From contig JAOSJK010000012.1 of assembly GCA_027494135.1 (NCBI GenBank), forward strand, positions 377,001-441,000: a stretch of DNA of 64,000 nucleotides, written 5' to 3'. The notes below the pieces were generated by a model. That model worked only from the letters and a program-made list of their open reading frames with translations. It did not search any database and was not told where the DNA came from. This DNA comes from Acidimicrobiia bacterium. GTDB taxonomy: Bacteria; Actinomycetota; Acidimicrobiia; IMCC26256; PALSA-610. The position numbers were made by a program, and so were the translations under genes. Positions 1 through 10,437 of the stretch are shown here, piece after piece. Each line of letters opens with the position of its first letter. The stretch's first letter is position 1.

Positions 1-129
1 AAGACGCTTCTCCGCCGCCGCGGCAAGGTCGTCCTCAGGCCGGCCAACGCCGCCATGGAGGAGATGCTCTTCGACCCCGAGCAGGTCTCCATCTACGGCC
101 GCGTCGTCACCGTGATGCGTCGCCTCTAG
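1..129 (+). CDS. lexA: LexA repressor, C-terminal fragment (5' end outside window)
   Basis: The first 42 codons read in frame 1 and end in TAG. They encode the last strands of a LexA/S24 peptidase domain, with the typical tail GRVVTVMRRL after a PANAAMEEM segment. LexA represses DNA-damage genes and cuts itself when RecA is activated. The DNA-binding domain and the Ser/Lys catalytic pair lie upstream of the window, so neither can be checked. The fragment converges on the SDR gene. A LexA-type operator sits before recA at 19687, which fits the same regulon. The identification rests on the short C-terminus only. Confidence 0.8.
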   Translation, partial: KTLLRRRGKVVLRPANAAMEEMLFDPEQVSIYGRVVTVMRRL

Positions 130-154
130 GCAGCCTGGCCTGGGCGTCCGCCGC

Positions 155-893
155 TCAGCCGCCCGGCACCACCATGCGGGCCTCACCCGCTGCGCTGTCG
201 TCACGCACTAGCGCGAGGACGGCCTCTGCGACCTCCTCGGGCGATAGCAGCTCGGAGATCGCGAGCATCGGCTCCAGCCACTCGGCGGGCGCCGTACCGT
301 CGCCGGTCTTGTAGAGGATCGGCGTGTCGACCATCGCGGGGAGCACCGAGTTCACGCGGATGCCGTGGGTCGCCTTCAGCCGGGCGCAGGACCTGGTGAA
401 CATGACGACGCCGGCCTTCGTCGCCGCGTACATGGGGTCGTCCGGCAGCGGGACCTCGGCCGCGATCGAGGCGGTGTTCACGACCACGCCGCCGCCCCCT
501 GCGGGCGAGATGATCGACCGCCAGGCGGGTCCCGACGACGACCGCCCCGAGGTTGACGGCCACGCCGAGAGCCAGGCGCTCGGCCGGGGTCTCGGGCCAT
601 GGCGGCCCGCCCCCCACGATCCCCGCGTTGTTGTGCACGATGTCGACCCCTCCGAACTCGGCCTCCGCGGCCCCGAATGCGCCGCGCAGTGCCTCCGTGT
701 CGCTGACGTCGGCCAGGACGAAGATCGCCGAGCCTCCGCGCTGTGAGATCGCGGCGACCGTCTCCCGCCCGCCCGGGTCGTCCACGTCGACCACGACGAC
801 CGAAGCCCCCGCCTCTGCCAGGGCCGACGCCGTCGCCCTTCCGATACCCGATGCGCCGCCGGTGACCACGGCGACCTTTCCTTCGATCTCCAT
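155..893 (-). CDS. Short-chain dehydrogenase/reductase (one apparent frameshift)
   Basis: Classical SDR oxidoreductase of about 245 aa. The N-terminal Rossmann motif is VVTGGASGIG (TGxxxGxG), followed by a DVSD acidic loop, the NNAG motif, and the catalytic YAATK (YxxxK) in the second frame. The acidic residue ending strand 2 (VVVDVDD) suggests NAD(H) rather than NADP(H). The substrate cannot be told. The ATG at 893 follows a GGGAGAGG ribosome site. The frame breaks near 495-500 in a run of five G; four G restores VVVNTAS in frame. The gene lies 50 bp behind dapE, so it may be co-transcribed with the dap genes, although SDRs are not part of that pathway. Confidence 0.82.
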
Positions 894-945
894 CGTCTGC
901 CCTCTCCCAGGGTCGCGGACTCCTACTCCCGGCCCGCTCCGATGC

Positions 946-2054
946 TCACGCCAGGCCGAGGAAGTGCGCCAGTAGACCGTGACACCCTCCACGGCGGCCC
1001 GCTCGACCCGCTCGGCCGCGGTGTGGGCGAGGAGCGGGTCTCCGGGGCCCAGGTTCAGCGCCGGGATCCCATGAGCGGTGAAGCGCGCGACATCGGTCCA
1101 CCCGAGCTTGGGGCGCACCGCGAGGTCGAGGGTCCCGATCATCTCCGCGACGAGCGGATTCGCCAGTCCCGGCGGGGCCGCCTCCGAGGCGTTCAGCACC
1201 TCGACCTCGTCGGCGCCGTCGAGCAGTGCCCTCGTGTCGTCGAGGGCCTCGTCGAGTGTCGACGATGGTGCGAAGCGCCGGTTGACCGTCACCGCGCAGA
1301 GGTCGGGTACGACATTGTGCGCGACACCGCCCTCGACGCGCACGACCTGCAGCGCCTCGCGGAACTCCAGTCCGTCCACCTCGGGCCGGCGCGCCTCGTA
1401 GGTGGAGAGCCGGCTCAGGACGGGCGCTGCCCTGTGGATCGCGTTCGTGCCCTTCCAGGGTCGGGCCGTGTGCGCCCGCTCGCCGTGGAACACCGCCCTC
1501 AGGGTGATGGTTCCCTGACAGCCCGCCTCGACCCACCCGTCGGTCGGTTCCAGCAGGACGGCGAGATCGCCGGCCACCAGCTCACCCCGCTGCTCGAAGA
1601 GGTGCCTCAGGCCGTTGCGGTCGTCTGAGACCTCCTCGCCCTCGTAGAAGACGAACGTGAGGTCGTGGCGCCCCCGCCTGCGGGCCGCCTCCTCGGCGAG
1701 ACGCAGCATGACCGCGACGCCACCCTTCATGTCGGCAGCGCCCAGGCCCCGCAGCTCGTCGCCCACGATGACCGGTTCCGCGTTCGCATTCGCCGGCACC
1801 GTGTCGAGGTGACCTGCGAGCACCACGCGACGGGCCGCGCCGTGCCGGGTGCGCGCGATGACGTTATCGCCGAAGCGCTCGACCGCGAGCCCCGGTGCCC
1901 GATCGCGAAGCCTCGCCTCCACAGCGTCTGCGATCGTCCTCTCGTCGCCACTCACCGACGGCACCGCGACCAGCGCGGCGGTGAGCGCGAGGAGGTCGTC
2001 GGCGTCCTGCCCGACCAGCCGCTCGGCAGCCGAGCAAGGGGCGGCCTCGCTCAC
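946..2054 (-). CDS. dapE: Succinyl-diaminopimelate desuccinylase (apparent frameshift near the 3' end)
   Basis: M20 zinc peptidase of about 369 aa that removes succinate from N-succinyl-LL-diaminopimelate, the step before DapF. The metal-binding residues are visible: AGHLDTVP (first His/Asp), GAADMKGG (bridging Asp), YEGEEV (catalytic Glu pair) and a late LLAHTAAE His. It starts with GTG overlapping the dapD stop (GTGA), which implies translational coupling. Without correction the frame runs on into the SDR gene. One base added near 975-980 gives the natural tail LLAHFLGLA and a stop at 946. Neighbours dapC and dapD support the assignment over other M20 peptidases. Confidence 0.88.
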
Positions 2055-2877
2055 GTCGCGACGCCGTGCTCGCGGAGGATCGCGTTCAGCTTCAGCTTGT
2101 CGTGCTCCTCGCCCTCGTCGAGGTAGCGCAGGATCAGAGCGCACGGCATCCCGAACTTCCCCCGGCGAACTCGCGCGCCCGCGCCGCCTGTACGACGATC
2201 GCCCGTTCCGGCACCACTCCCCTGCCGACCTCCCGGCCGGTTTCGGCCTCCACAACGGGCGTCGACGATGTGAGCATCACGCCGGCGCCCAGCTTCGCCC
2301 CCCGGCGGATGCGCGCTCCCTCGACGATCATGCACCGGGAGCCGACGAAGACGTCGTCCTCCACCACTACGGGCGCGGCCTGCGGAGGCTCCAGGACGCC
2401 GCCGATGCCGACACCTCCCGACAGGTGCACGCGCTTGCCGATCTGAGCGCAGGACCCGACGGTTGCCCATGTGTCGACCATCGTCTCCTCGTCGACGTAC
2501 GCACCGATGTTCACATACGAAGGCATCATCACGACGCCCGGAGCGAGGTATGCGCCGAAGCGCGCCGACGCCCCCGGCACCACCCGCACGCGCGCCGCCA
2601 GGTACCCGCGCTTCAACGGGAGCTTGTCGGCGTACTCGAAGGGTCCCGCCTCGATTACCTGCATCTTCTGCAGACGGAACCAGAGCAGCACGGCCTGCTT
2701 GGTCCACTCGTGAACGACGATCTCCTCGCCGACCACCTCGGCGACCCGTACCTCACCGCGATCAAGCGCGCCGATCGCGCTGCGGACCGTGTCGTGCGCC
2801 TGAGCGTGCGGCAGGACCGACTCCAGGTCGTCGCCGGCATCCCACAAGCTGCGGATCGTCGCACCCAGGTCGCTCAC
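2051..2877 (-). CDS. dapD: Tetrahydrodipicolinate N-succinyltransferase (one apparent frameshift)
   Basis: Transfers succinyl from succinyl-CoA to tetrahydrodipicolinate, opening the succinylase branch of lysine and diaminopimelate synthesis. About 275 aa. The middle shows the left-handed beta-helix hexapeptide pattern (GAYLAPGVVMMPSYVNIGAY, then VGSCAQIG, GVGIGGVLEP). The GTG at 2877 is chosen because it gives family length and follows AGAAGGGAC about 11 bases upstream. The frame breaks at about 2160 in a run of five G, after REFAGG; the tail KFGMPCALILRYL to the stop at 2051 is in another frame. It sits between dapC and dapE and overlaps dapE by four bases. Confidence 0.9.
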
Positions 2878-2939
2878 GGTTCGGTCTGTCCCTTCTTCGG
2901 TTTCGTGGACGGGTCGGCGCGGCGCGGCATCGGCCCGAC

Positions 2940-4076
2940 TCACCCCGCCGCGTCTAGACGCTCCAGCGCCAGCGTCAGACGATCGAGTGGCTGCACCAGT
3001 GCAACGCGGGCGTGGTCGGCCCCCGCGGGGCCGAATGTGTCTCCCGGGGTCACGAGGAGACCGGCGTGCGCAAGGCGCGCAGCGATCTCCCACCCGTCGT
3101 CGGGCCCGTCATCGGAGCGCAGCCAGAGGTAGAACACCGTCGGCCCACCGTCGTGAACGAGGCCGTGCCGTGCGAGGCCCTCGATCATCAGGTTTCGGCG
3201 CTCCGAGTACCGCTCTCTCTGCTCGGCGACGTGCGCATCGTCGCCGAGCGCGACCGCAGCGGCCGCCTGTACGGGCGCGGGGACCATCAGGCCTGCGTGC
3301 TTGCGTACCTCCACCAGGTACTGCACGAGCGCCGCGTCACCCGCGTAGAAGCCGGCGCGCATCCCGGCCATGTTGGACCGCTTCGAGAGGCTGTGCACGG
3401 CCAGCGCACCGTCGGTACCGGCCCCGAGCACCGTCGACTGGTCGGGGGCGAACTCCACGTAGCACTCGTCGGAGGCGACGATTACAGCGCGCTCGCGCGC
3501 CCATGCGACCACGTCGGCGAGCCACTCCGCCGACGCGGCAGACCCGCTCGGGTTCCCGGGCTCGTTCACCCAGAGCATCAGCGCCCGGGAGGCGTCGGCC
3601 TCGGAGACGCGCGAGAGGTCCAGGTGCCACTCGGCGTCGAGGGGGACCGGAACCGCGCGCAGGCCGGCGAGCGTGGCCCCCATCTCGTAGGTCGGGTACG
3701 CGACTGCCGGGTACAGGACCGTGTCCCTCGCAGGGTCGCGCAGATGGAGCATCTGCGGCAGCGAGGCCACCAGCTCCTTCGTCCCGATGCAGGCGCCGAC
3801 GCTCGCTGCATCGATCGTGACGCCGAGCCTCCGACGCATCCACGCCGCCGCGGCCTCGCGATACTCGGGAGTGCCGGCCGAGGGCGGGTAGCCGTTGGCG
3901 CGGGCGGCTGCCACGGAGGCGGCGCCCGCCACGGCTCCGGGCACCGGATCGCACGGTGTGCCGATCGAGCAGTCGACCACTCCCCCGGGCAGGGCGTCTG
4001 CGAGCCTTCGCAGCGCGTCGAGGCGCTCGTATGGGTAGGGCGGTGGGACGAAGCCCGGTGAACCGGTTGCTGCCAC
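2940..4076 (-). CDS. dapC: N-succinyldiaminopimelate aminotransferase
   Basis: PLP-dependent fold-type I aminotransferase of 378 aa with an intact frame. The substrate region SIGTPCDPVP, the NEPGNPSG motif that holds the cofactor Asn, ASDECYVEF (Asp for the pyridine nitrogen) and the PLP lysine in VHSLSKRSNMAG are all visible. In actinobacteria this subgroup next to dapD and dapE transfers the amino group from glutamate to N-succinyl-2-amino-6-ketopimelate. The GTG at 4076 is preferred; upstream in-frame codons give only an arginine-rich, unlikely tail. It begins 43 bp after the amidohydrolase stop and is followed by dapD, so the lysine genes probably form one transcript. Confidence 0.88.
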   Translation of the reverse strand: MAATGSPGFVPPPYPYERLDALRRLADALPGGVVDCSIGTPCDPVPGAVAGAASVAAARANGYPPSAGTPEYREAAAAWMRRRLGVTIDAASVGACIGTKELVASLPQMLHLRDPARDTVLYPAVAYPTYEMGATLAGLRAVPVPLDAEWHLDLSRVSEADASRALMLWVNEPGNPSGSAASAEWLADVVAWARERAVIVASDECYVEFAPDQSTVLGAGTDGALAVHSLSKRSNMAGMRAGFYAGDAALVQYLVEVRKHAGLMVPAPVQAAAAVALGDDAHVAEQRERYSERRNLMIEGLARHGLVHDGGPTVFYLWLRSDDGPDDGWEIAARLAHAGLLVTPGDTFGPAGADHARVALVQPLDRLTLALERLDAAG

Positions 4077-4119
4077 GGCGACGGAGCCTACCCGGCTAGT
4101 GGATCGCCGCCGTCGGCGA

Positions 4120-5673
4120 TCACGCCGAGTCGCGCGAGTACACACGCTCCGCGGCTACCCAGGTCTCCGCCACCCGAGGCAGCGCGTGCGGGTCGAGTTG
4201 ACCGTCGAGGACCACCATGTCGGCGCGCTTTCCGGGGGTGAGGCTGCCGCGCTCCGCCTCCTGACCGCCGGCGTATGCCGCGCCGATCGTGTACGCGCGG
4301 ATCCACTCCTCGAACGGCAGCGCCTCCTCCGCCTCGAGGACGTTGCCGGCGTCGGTGGTGCGGGTCGCGCCCTTGCCCCCCCCACAGCGGCGGGAAGGGA
4401 GCACAGGGATCGTCCGACGACGCCGCGAGAGGTACGCCCGAGGCGGCCATCTCACCGAATGCCAGCCACGAGTGGTCGTCGAATGACGTGCCCGCCACCA
4501 GGTCGCCGATGTGTTCCACGAAGCAGGGCTGCACCACCGCGACGCTGCCCACGGAGCGCATCTGCGCGATCTGCCGCGACGACGCCACGAAGGCGTGCTC
4601 GATCCGGAACCGGTGGTCGTCGTCCGGGCGGCGTCGCGACGCCGCGGTGAACGCGTCGATGCTCCTGTCGATAGCGACGTTCCCTTCCGCGTGGACTGCG
4701 ACGCGCCAACCGCGAGCGACCGCCCGCTCGACGTGCGCGGCCATGTCGTCCATGACGAGCCCCATCGTCATGCGCTCACCGCCGATACGAGCGTCGATCG
4801 CCATCGCCTGACCGCCATCCGCGAAGAACTTCATCGGCCCGACCCGCGCCCACTCGTCGCCCTCGCCTGTGCGCGCACCCTCGAGGCGCGATGTCTGATC
4901 GTTGACCAGGATCGCCTCCGGGTGCGGCATGGTCAGGACAGAGACAGGAAGGGTGCGCGCACTCGCCATCGACCTGTAGAGGTCCTCGGCCGCCGGAGAG
5001 CATGCGGCATCGTGCACGGCGGTGATCCCCTCCGCGTGCAACACCCTAGATCGTGCGGCGATGTGCTCCGCCCAGCGGTCGGGGTCCGTGTAGGCCGCCA
5101 TGGAGCGGGCGTGCGCGCTGCTCCAAGCTCTCTCCAGCAGGAATCCGCTGGGAGTGCCGTCTTCGCCACGACCGATCTCACCGCCCTGAGGATCCGGGGT
5201 TGTGCGCCCGATTCCGAGGGCGTCGAGAGCGGCCGAGCTGACGACGCACTGGTGGAGCGAGTAGTGCGCCACCGCTATTGGGCGGTCGATTCCCAGCGAG
5301 TCGAGATCCGAGGCGGTCGGGAAGACCCCGTGGTCCCACTCCGTCCAGCCCTGCACCCGCACCCACTCGCTCTCCGGCACGGCTGCTGCCTGGGGCGCAC
5401 CATCTCGAGGAGCTCGTCGAGCGACGCTGCCGCCGAGACATCACGCCAGCGAGGGTGGAGGGCCGCAATCGAGAGGTGGTTGTGGGCGTCTATGAACCCG
5501 GGCACGAGGGTGCGCCCCGCGAGGTCGTGCACGACCGCACCCGGGTATGCATCGACGAGGGCGCGCTCGCCGGCGGCTGCGATCCTCCCACCGTCGACGA
5601 CCACCACGTCGGGCTCTGCTAGTGCCGGGTCCATCGTGATGATCCGACCACCCGTGAACACGTCTGCAGCCAT
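4120..5673 (-). CDS. YtcJ-like amidohydrolase family 3 protein (two apparent frameshifts)
   Basis: Metal-dependent hydrolase of about 517 aa in the Amidohydro_3 group. Visible are the HxH metal site in FIDAHNHLS, a VAVHAEGN histidine, a FRIEHAF histidine and an ASSDDPCAPF aspartate that would complete the metal centre. The C-terminus has the usual GKRADMVVLD. Members act on assorted amides, ureas and carbamates, so the substrate is unknown. The frame breaks near 5394 (C4 on the coding strand) and near 4382 (eight G, where seven restore WGGGKGATRTT); the two shifts compensate. The ATG at 5673 starts a normal MAADVFTGGRIITM N-terminus. It precedes dapC in the same direction. Confidence 0.78.
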
Positions 5674-5717
5674 TGCTGGGCATCGTACGTACCCCTCCCC
5701 CCGCATCACGGACCGGG

Positions 5718-5764
5718 GACGAGCGTCGATAGACCACACATATTGTGGTCTATCGACGCTCGTC
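5718..5764 (-). terminator. 21-bp perfect inverted repeat at the hflX stop
   Basis: A perfect 21-bp stem (5718-5738 with 5744-5764) and a 5-base loop (catat). The upper arm overlaps the hflX TGA (5763-5765). There is no U-run, so it is not a textbook intrinsic terminator, but the position directly after hflX and 45 bp before the amidohydrolase start fits a transcript-end or operator hairpin. It is AT-richer than its surroundings. Confidence 0.55.
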
Positions 5765-7082
5765 AGGTGTGGGGAGGAACTGGGAGAAGCGGGAGAGGAG
5801 GGGGTCGGGGAGGCGGGGGCGTGACGCGGGTCACGGTCGAGTCGTGGACCTCCACCAGCACCTCTCCCTCGCGGTGCAGCGCGGCCAGCACGTCTCCGCG
5901 GTCGTAGGGCACCTCCAGCTCCACGATCCGCGCCAGCGCGCGGAGGTGATCCCCGATGGCGCCCAGCAGGGCGTCGATCCCGTCGCCCGACGCGGCCGAT
6001 ATCGCCACGGCGCCGGCGTGCTCCTCCAGCAGGCGATCCACGTCCGTCGCAGCCGCCACGTCGGCCTTGTTGCAGGCGAGCAGCTCCGGCACCCGATCGG
6101 CCTCGATCTCGGCCAGCACCTCGCGCACGGCGTCGATCTGCGCCTCGGCGTCCGGTGCGCTCGCGTCGACCACGTGCACCAGGAGGTCGGCATCGGCGAC
6201 CTCCTCCAGCGTCGAGCGGAAGGCCTCGACGAGCTGGTGCGGGAGACGACGGACGAAGCCGACGGTGTCGGAGAGCAGGACGGTCTCGCCCCCCGGCAGG
6301 CGGAGCCGGCGGGTGGTCGCGTCGAGGGTGGAGAACAGGAGGTTCTCCACCAGCACGCCGGCCTCAGTCAGACGGTTCAGCAGCGTCGACTTCCCGGCGT
6401 TGGTGTACCCGACCAGTGCGACCCGCTGGAGGCCGCGCCGCGACCGCGCCTTGCGCTGCGTGGCCCGAGTGCCGGCCAGGGCATCGAGGTCGCGCTCCAG
6501 CTTCCGCACCCGTCGCTGGATCCGCCGGCGGTCCACCTCGAGCTGCGTCTCGCCCGGCCCTCTGGTACCTATGCGCCCCTCCTGCTGGCTGAGCTGCAGG
6601 CCCCGACCACGGAGGCGCGGCATCCGGTAGTGGAGCTGAGCCAGCTCCACCTGGACCATGCCCTCCTGGCTGGTCGCATGCTGGGCGAAGATGTCGAGGA
6701 TGAGCGCGACGCGGTCGACGACGTCGCATCCGAGCGCTTTCTCGATGTTCCTCTGCTGCGCCGGTGTCAGCTCGTCGTCGAAGACGACGAGGTCGACATC
6801 GAGGGCCTCTACGTCGCGACTCAGCTCCTCGAGCTTCCCCTTGCCTATGTAGGTGGCGGGGTCCGGCGTGTCGCGCCGCTGGAGGACCGCGTCGATCGGC
6901 ACTGCGCCCGCCGTCTGCACGAGCCGGGACAGCTCCGCAAGCGAGGCCTCGGCCTCCGCCGCGTCGCGTGTGCCACGCCCCGTGCCGACGAGGATCGCGT
7001 GCTGTACGACGACGCCGAGGTCTACCTCCGTCGCCGTGAGGCGACGGCGCTGCCTACCGTGCCGCGACTGCGCTCGGGTCAC
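5763..7082 (-). CDS. hflX: HflX-type ribosome-associated GTPase
   Basis: GTPase of 439 aa with an intact frame. HflX binds the 50S subunit and splits stalled ribosomes under stress. The N-terminal HflX domain includes the DPATYIGKGK glycine-rich segment and VVFDDELTPAQQRN; a basic coiled linker follows. The G domain shows GYTNAGKSTLLN (G1), DTVGFVRRLP (G3) and LLACNKAD (G4). The tail is unusual: TPPPPRPPPLPLLPVPP, a proline run. GTG at 7082 starts 17 bases after the dapF stop; no good ATG gives the right length. It is last in the miaB-miaA-dapF-hflX run, an arrangement also seen in other actinobacteria. Confidence 0.9.
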   Translation of the reverse strand: MTRAQSRHGRQRRRLTATEVDLGVVVQHAILVGTGRGTRDAAEAEASLAELSRLVQTAGAVPIDAVLQRRDTPDPATYIGKGKLEELSRDVEALDVDLVVFDDELTPAQQRNIEKALGCDVVDRVALILDIFAQHATSQEGMVQVELAQLHYRMPRLRGRGLQLSQQEGRIGTRGPGETQLEVDRRRIQRRVRKLERDLDALAGTRATQRKARSRRGLQRVALVGYTNAGKSTLLNRLTEAGVLVENLLFSTLDATTRRLRLPGGETVLLSDTVGFVRRLPHQLVEAFRSTLEEVADADLLVHVVDASAPDAEAQIDAVREVLAEIEADRVPELLACNKADVAAATDVDRLLEEHAGAVAISAASGDGIDALLGAIGDHLRALARIVELEVPYDRGDVLAALHREGEVLVEVHDSTVTRVTPPPPRPPPLPLLPVPPHT

Positions 7083-7098
7083 GAGCGGCGCGCTCGCG

Positions 7099-7964
7099 TC
7101 ATGCGGCGCCCCCGGCGAACAGCGTCGTATCCACGTCGATATCCACGTCGAAGACATGCTCGACCGGCCCGCCGAGGATGACCGTCTCGCCGACCTGCAC
7201 CGTCAGGCTCCCGCCTGGGACGACAACGGCCGACCGGGCGCGGATCAGGCCGCGGCGGTGGCGACGGCGGCGGCCGCACACGCCCCCGTCCCGCACGAGA
7301 GCGTCTCGCCGACCCCCCGCTCCCACACCCGCATGACCACCTCGGCATCGCCGGCGACCGCGATGAACTCCACGTTCGCCCGCTTCGGGAGCCGGGGGTC
7401 TCTCTCGATGAGCGGACCGTGCTGCTCCACAGGAACTCCGCTCGGATCCGCGACGAAGAGCACCACGTGGGGGTTGCCCATCCCTGCGGCATCTCCGCGG
7501 TATGCCGTCCCGCCGGCTTCGAACTCCAGATCGAACGGGGACGGTGCGTCGAGCGGTATCAGCGAGGGGTCGAAGGTGACGCTGCCCATGTCGACCTCGG
7601 CCGCCACCACGTCGCCCGAGACGTCGCGCACGAGGCTCACAGCTCGCCGGCCTGCGGCGGTGTCGACGACGAGGCTGTCCCGCGTGCCCACCCCTGACCC
7701 GGCCGCCACGCGAGCCAGGCACCGCACCCCGTTGCCGCTCATCTCCGCGGCCCCGCCGTCGGCGTTCTGGAGCGTCATCGAGCAGTCGGTCGCGTCGGGG
7801 CCCGGGCCCAAGGTGATGAAGCCGTCGGCGCCGATCCCGCGGTGCCGGTCGCAGAGCGCGGAGACCGTGGCCGCGTCGGGGAGCCCCACACCGCCGGCCA
7901 GCGCGTTCCAGACGATGAAGTCGTTGCCCGTGGCATGGAGCTTCGAGAGGTGCAGGACTGTCAT
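7099..7964 (-). CDS. dapF: Diaminopimelate epimerase (one apparent frameshift)
   Basis: Converts LL- to meso-diaminopimelate without cofactor, feeding lysine and peptidoglycan. About 288 aa. The first catalytic cysteine is in the weakly matching region DCSMTLQNADGG/MSGNGVRCLA and the second in SCGTGACAAA. GNDF near the N-terminus is typical. ATG at 7964 overlaps the miaA stop (ATGA) and follows AGAAGGTGG. The frame breaks near 7252 in a GCC-rich stretch just after the second cysteine motif; one missing base restores GLIRARSAVVVPGG and the end at 7099. This gene belongs to the same pathway as the dap genes at 1-4 kb and 37-38 kb. Confidence 0.9.
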
Positions 7965-8959
7965 CGGCCACCTTCTGGCGGATCCGGCTGGTCCCGGCCG
8001 TCCGCCGGTCCCCGCAAGGTTGCCAGGACAGCGGGGGCCAGCGCCTCCGCATTCCCGTCGATGCCCATCCAGATGATCCTCGGATCGCGCCTGAACCACA
8101 CCCGCTGGCGTCTCCCGAGGGCCCGGGTCCGCCGCACGGCGAGGTCGAGCGCCTCCTCGAGCTCGGTCTCCCCCTTCGAGGTGGGCGAGGACCTCCTTGT
8201 AGCCGATGGCCTGACGTGCGGTGCGCGACAGCCCGCCCGGCTCCCCGGCCAGCGTGCGGACCTCCTCGACAAGCCCCGCTTCGCGCATGGCGGCGAACCG
8301 CTCGGCGATCCGCCGCCACATGAGAGCCCGCGAGATCCACACTCCCACCATCACGACGTCGATCGCCGGCGGCCCGTAGTGGTCGAGCCCCTGCCGAACG
8401 CGGAGAACGGCCGGCCGGTGACGCGCATCACCTCGAGGGCCCTGATGATCCGGCGGCGGTTCCCGGGCTCGATGCGGGCTGCCGCCTCCGGGTCGCGCGC
8501 AGCGAGCTCGTCGTATGCCGAGGCGAGCCCCGTCTCGCCCTGCCACTCCGCCTCCAGCGCCGAGCGGACGCCGGCGTCCTCGGCGGGTACCGTGATGCCG
8601 TCGACCACCGCCCGCACGTAGAGGCCCGTGCCACCCACGAGGACTGCCCTGCGCCCGCGCGCTTCGATCGAGTCGATGGCACCGCGCACCGCGGCCTGCG
8701 TCCTCACCACCGACCACTCCTCCGCCGGGTCGGCTACGTCTACGACGTGGTGCACGACATCTGATCGCTCTCCCGCGGGGGACTTGGCCGTACCGATATC
8801 CATGCCCCGGTACACCTGCATCGAGTCGAGTGACACGATCTCTGAGTCGCCGAGCGCCCGGGCGACAGCGAGACCGAGAGCCGACTTGCCCGAAGCGGTC
8901 GGGCCGACGATCGCCAGGTGCCTCGGCCGGTCACCGGCGGCCGGCTCCGAGCGTCTCAC
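7961..8959 (-). CDS. miaA: tRNA dimethylallyltransferase (two apparent frameshifts)
   Basis: Adds the dimethylallyl group to N6 of A37 in tRNAs reading UNN codons, making the substrate of MiaB. About 332 aa. The P-loop is GPTASGKSA, followed by [17 protein letters not shown], the [10 protein letters not shown] motif and [12 protein letters not shown] at 8959 overlaps the miaB stop by four bases. The frame breaks near 8392 (in front of QGLDHYGPP) and again at about 8180 in five G (four give [10 protein letters not shown]). The end overlaps dapF. The close pairing with miaB joins both steps of the same modification in one operon. Confidence 0.9.
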
Positions 8960-10359
8960 TCCACGGTGAGCGGGATGCGGGTCCGCACCCTGCGAGCGCC
9001 CGCCACCGTCGCCACGAACTCGCCCCGGAGCCAGTGGGGCGCCGCGCCGGTGATGCGGACATCGACGTAGCTACCCGGGCCGATCTCCTCGGCTCTCACC
9101 GTCGCACCCCCGCCCCGGGGCGGGAAGTTCACCACCTTGTTCTGCCGCGTCCGGCCGGTCAGCACAGTGGGGCTCTTCTTCGAGGGCCCCTCCACCAGCA
9201 CCTCCTCCACTCCGCCGACCCTGGCCTCGTACCGTCTCAGCGCGTGACGCTCGACGAGCTCGATGAGGCGCCCCATCCGGTCGCGCACGGTCTCCGCCGG
9301 CACGAACTCGTCGCTCATCGCCGCTGCGTCGGTGCCCTCGCGGGGCGAGTAGACAAAGGTGTACGCGGCGTCGTATCCGGCCTCCTCGACGACGGCGAGG
9401 GTGCCCTCGAAGTCGGCCTCGGTCTCGCCGGGAAAGCCCACGATGATGTCGGTTGTCACGGCGAGGTCGGCGTTCGCTGCGCGCGCCGCCCCGAGCCGCG
9501 CGAGGTACCGCTCTGCGGTGTACCCCCGGTGCATCCGTGCCAGCACCCGATCGCTCCCGGACTGCAACGGCAGGTGCAGGTGCTCGCAGACCGTCGCCGA
9601 CTCGGCCATCGCCTCTATCGTCGCCGCGCTCAGGTCTTTCGGATGGGGCGAAGTGAACCTCACGCGGCGGATCCCGTCGACCGCGCCGACAGCGCGCAGC
9701 AGGTCGGCGAACCCGGGCGAGCGCTGACCCGAGCCGAGGTCGCGACCGTACGAGTTCACGTTCTGGCCGAGGAGAGTGACCTCGCTCACACCGTCGGCAG
9801 CAAGCTGCTCGACCTCGCGCAGTACGTCGCCCATCCGCCTGCTGATCTCGCGCCCGCGCACCTTGGGGACGATGCAGTACGTGCAGGTGTTGTCGCAGCC
9901 GATCTGGATCGTCACCCAGGAAGCGTGGTCGACTGCGCGTCGCACCGGGAGCGCGGACGGATAGGTCTCGTACTCCTCGATGATCTCGACGACCGGGCCC
10001 TCCATCCTCGCCCGCCGGAGCAGCGCTGCCACCTCGCCGAGGTTGTGGGTGCCGAAGACGACGTCTACGTGACCGGCGCGCGCCCTCACGACCTCACGGT
10101 CCTTCTGTGCGAGGCAGCCGCCGACCGCGATCTGGAGTTCGGGGCGCTCCGCCTTCAGCGCCTTGAGGCGGCCGAGGTGCCCGTAGAGCCGGTCGTCGGC
10201 GTTCTCGCGCACACAGCAGGTGTTGAACACGACCACGTCGGCCGTCTCGACGTCGTCGGTGGCCTCCATGCCGTCGGCCGCGAGCAGGCCGGCGATGCGC
10301 TCGGAGTCGTGCTCGTTCATCTGGCACCCGAAGGTGCTTACATGGAACCGGCGGGTCAC
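8956..10359 (-). CDS. miaB: tRNA-2-methylthio-N6-dimethylallyladenosine synthase
   Basis: Radical-SAM methylthiotransferase of 467 aa, intact. It thiomethylates C2 of i6A37. The N-terminal MTTase domain carries three cluster cysteines ([22 protein letters not shown]). The radical-SAM motif is [10 protein letters not shown] (CxxxCxxC). The C-terminal TRAM domain follows residue about 390 ([11 protein letters not shown]). GTG at 10359 is the only sensible start; it lies inside a 12-bp inverted repeat and has no obvious ribosome site, so start use may be leaderless or structure-controlled. It overlaps miaA. Confidence 0.93.
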   Translation of the reverse strand: MTRRFHVSTFGCQMNEHDSERIAGLLAADGMEATDDVETADVVVFNTCCVRENADDRLYGHLGRLKALKAERPELQIAVGGCLAQKDREVVRARAGHVDVVFGTHNLGEVAALLRRARMEGPVVEIIEEYETYPSALPVRRAVDHASWVTIQIGCDNTCTYCIVPKVRGREISRRMGDVLREVEQLAADGVSEVTLLGQNVNSYGRDLGSGQRSPGFADLLRAVGAVDGIRRVRFTSPHPKDLSAATIEAMAESATVCEHLHLPLQSGSDRVLARMHRGYTAERYLARLGAARAANADLAVTTDIIVGFPGETEADFEGTLAVVEEAGYDAAYTFVYSPREGTDAAAMSDEFVPAETVRDRMGRLIELVERHALRRYEARVGGVEEVLVEGPSKKSPTVLTGRTRQNKVVNFPPRGGGATVRAEEIGPGSYVDVRITGAAPHWLRGEFVATVAGARRVRTRIPLTVE

Positions 10360-10392
10360 GGGGGCCCAGTGTACGGGGCGCCCGTGACCCGC
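10351..10392 (-). repeat. 12-bp inverted repeat enclosing the miaB start codon
   Basis: The arms gcgggtcacggg (10351-10362) and cccgtgacccgc (10381-10392) are perfectly complementary, with an 18-base spacer. The lower arm contains the miaB GTG and its next two codons. In miaB mRNA the hairpin would bury the start codon. It also lies 46 bp after the end of the nos operon and could stop that transcript, although no U-run follows. Confidence 0.5.
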
Positions 10393-10437
10393 CGGCCTCG
10401 GATCTCTGCTGCGCCGGGGATTCCCCGGACGTCTCGA

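Noticed and set aside
201..2255. Single 684-aa fusion of DapE and an SDR
   Set aside because: The join exists only because a base is missing near 978; the corrected DapE ends LLAHFLGLA and the SDR has its own ribosome site and ATG.
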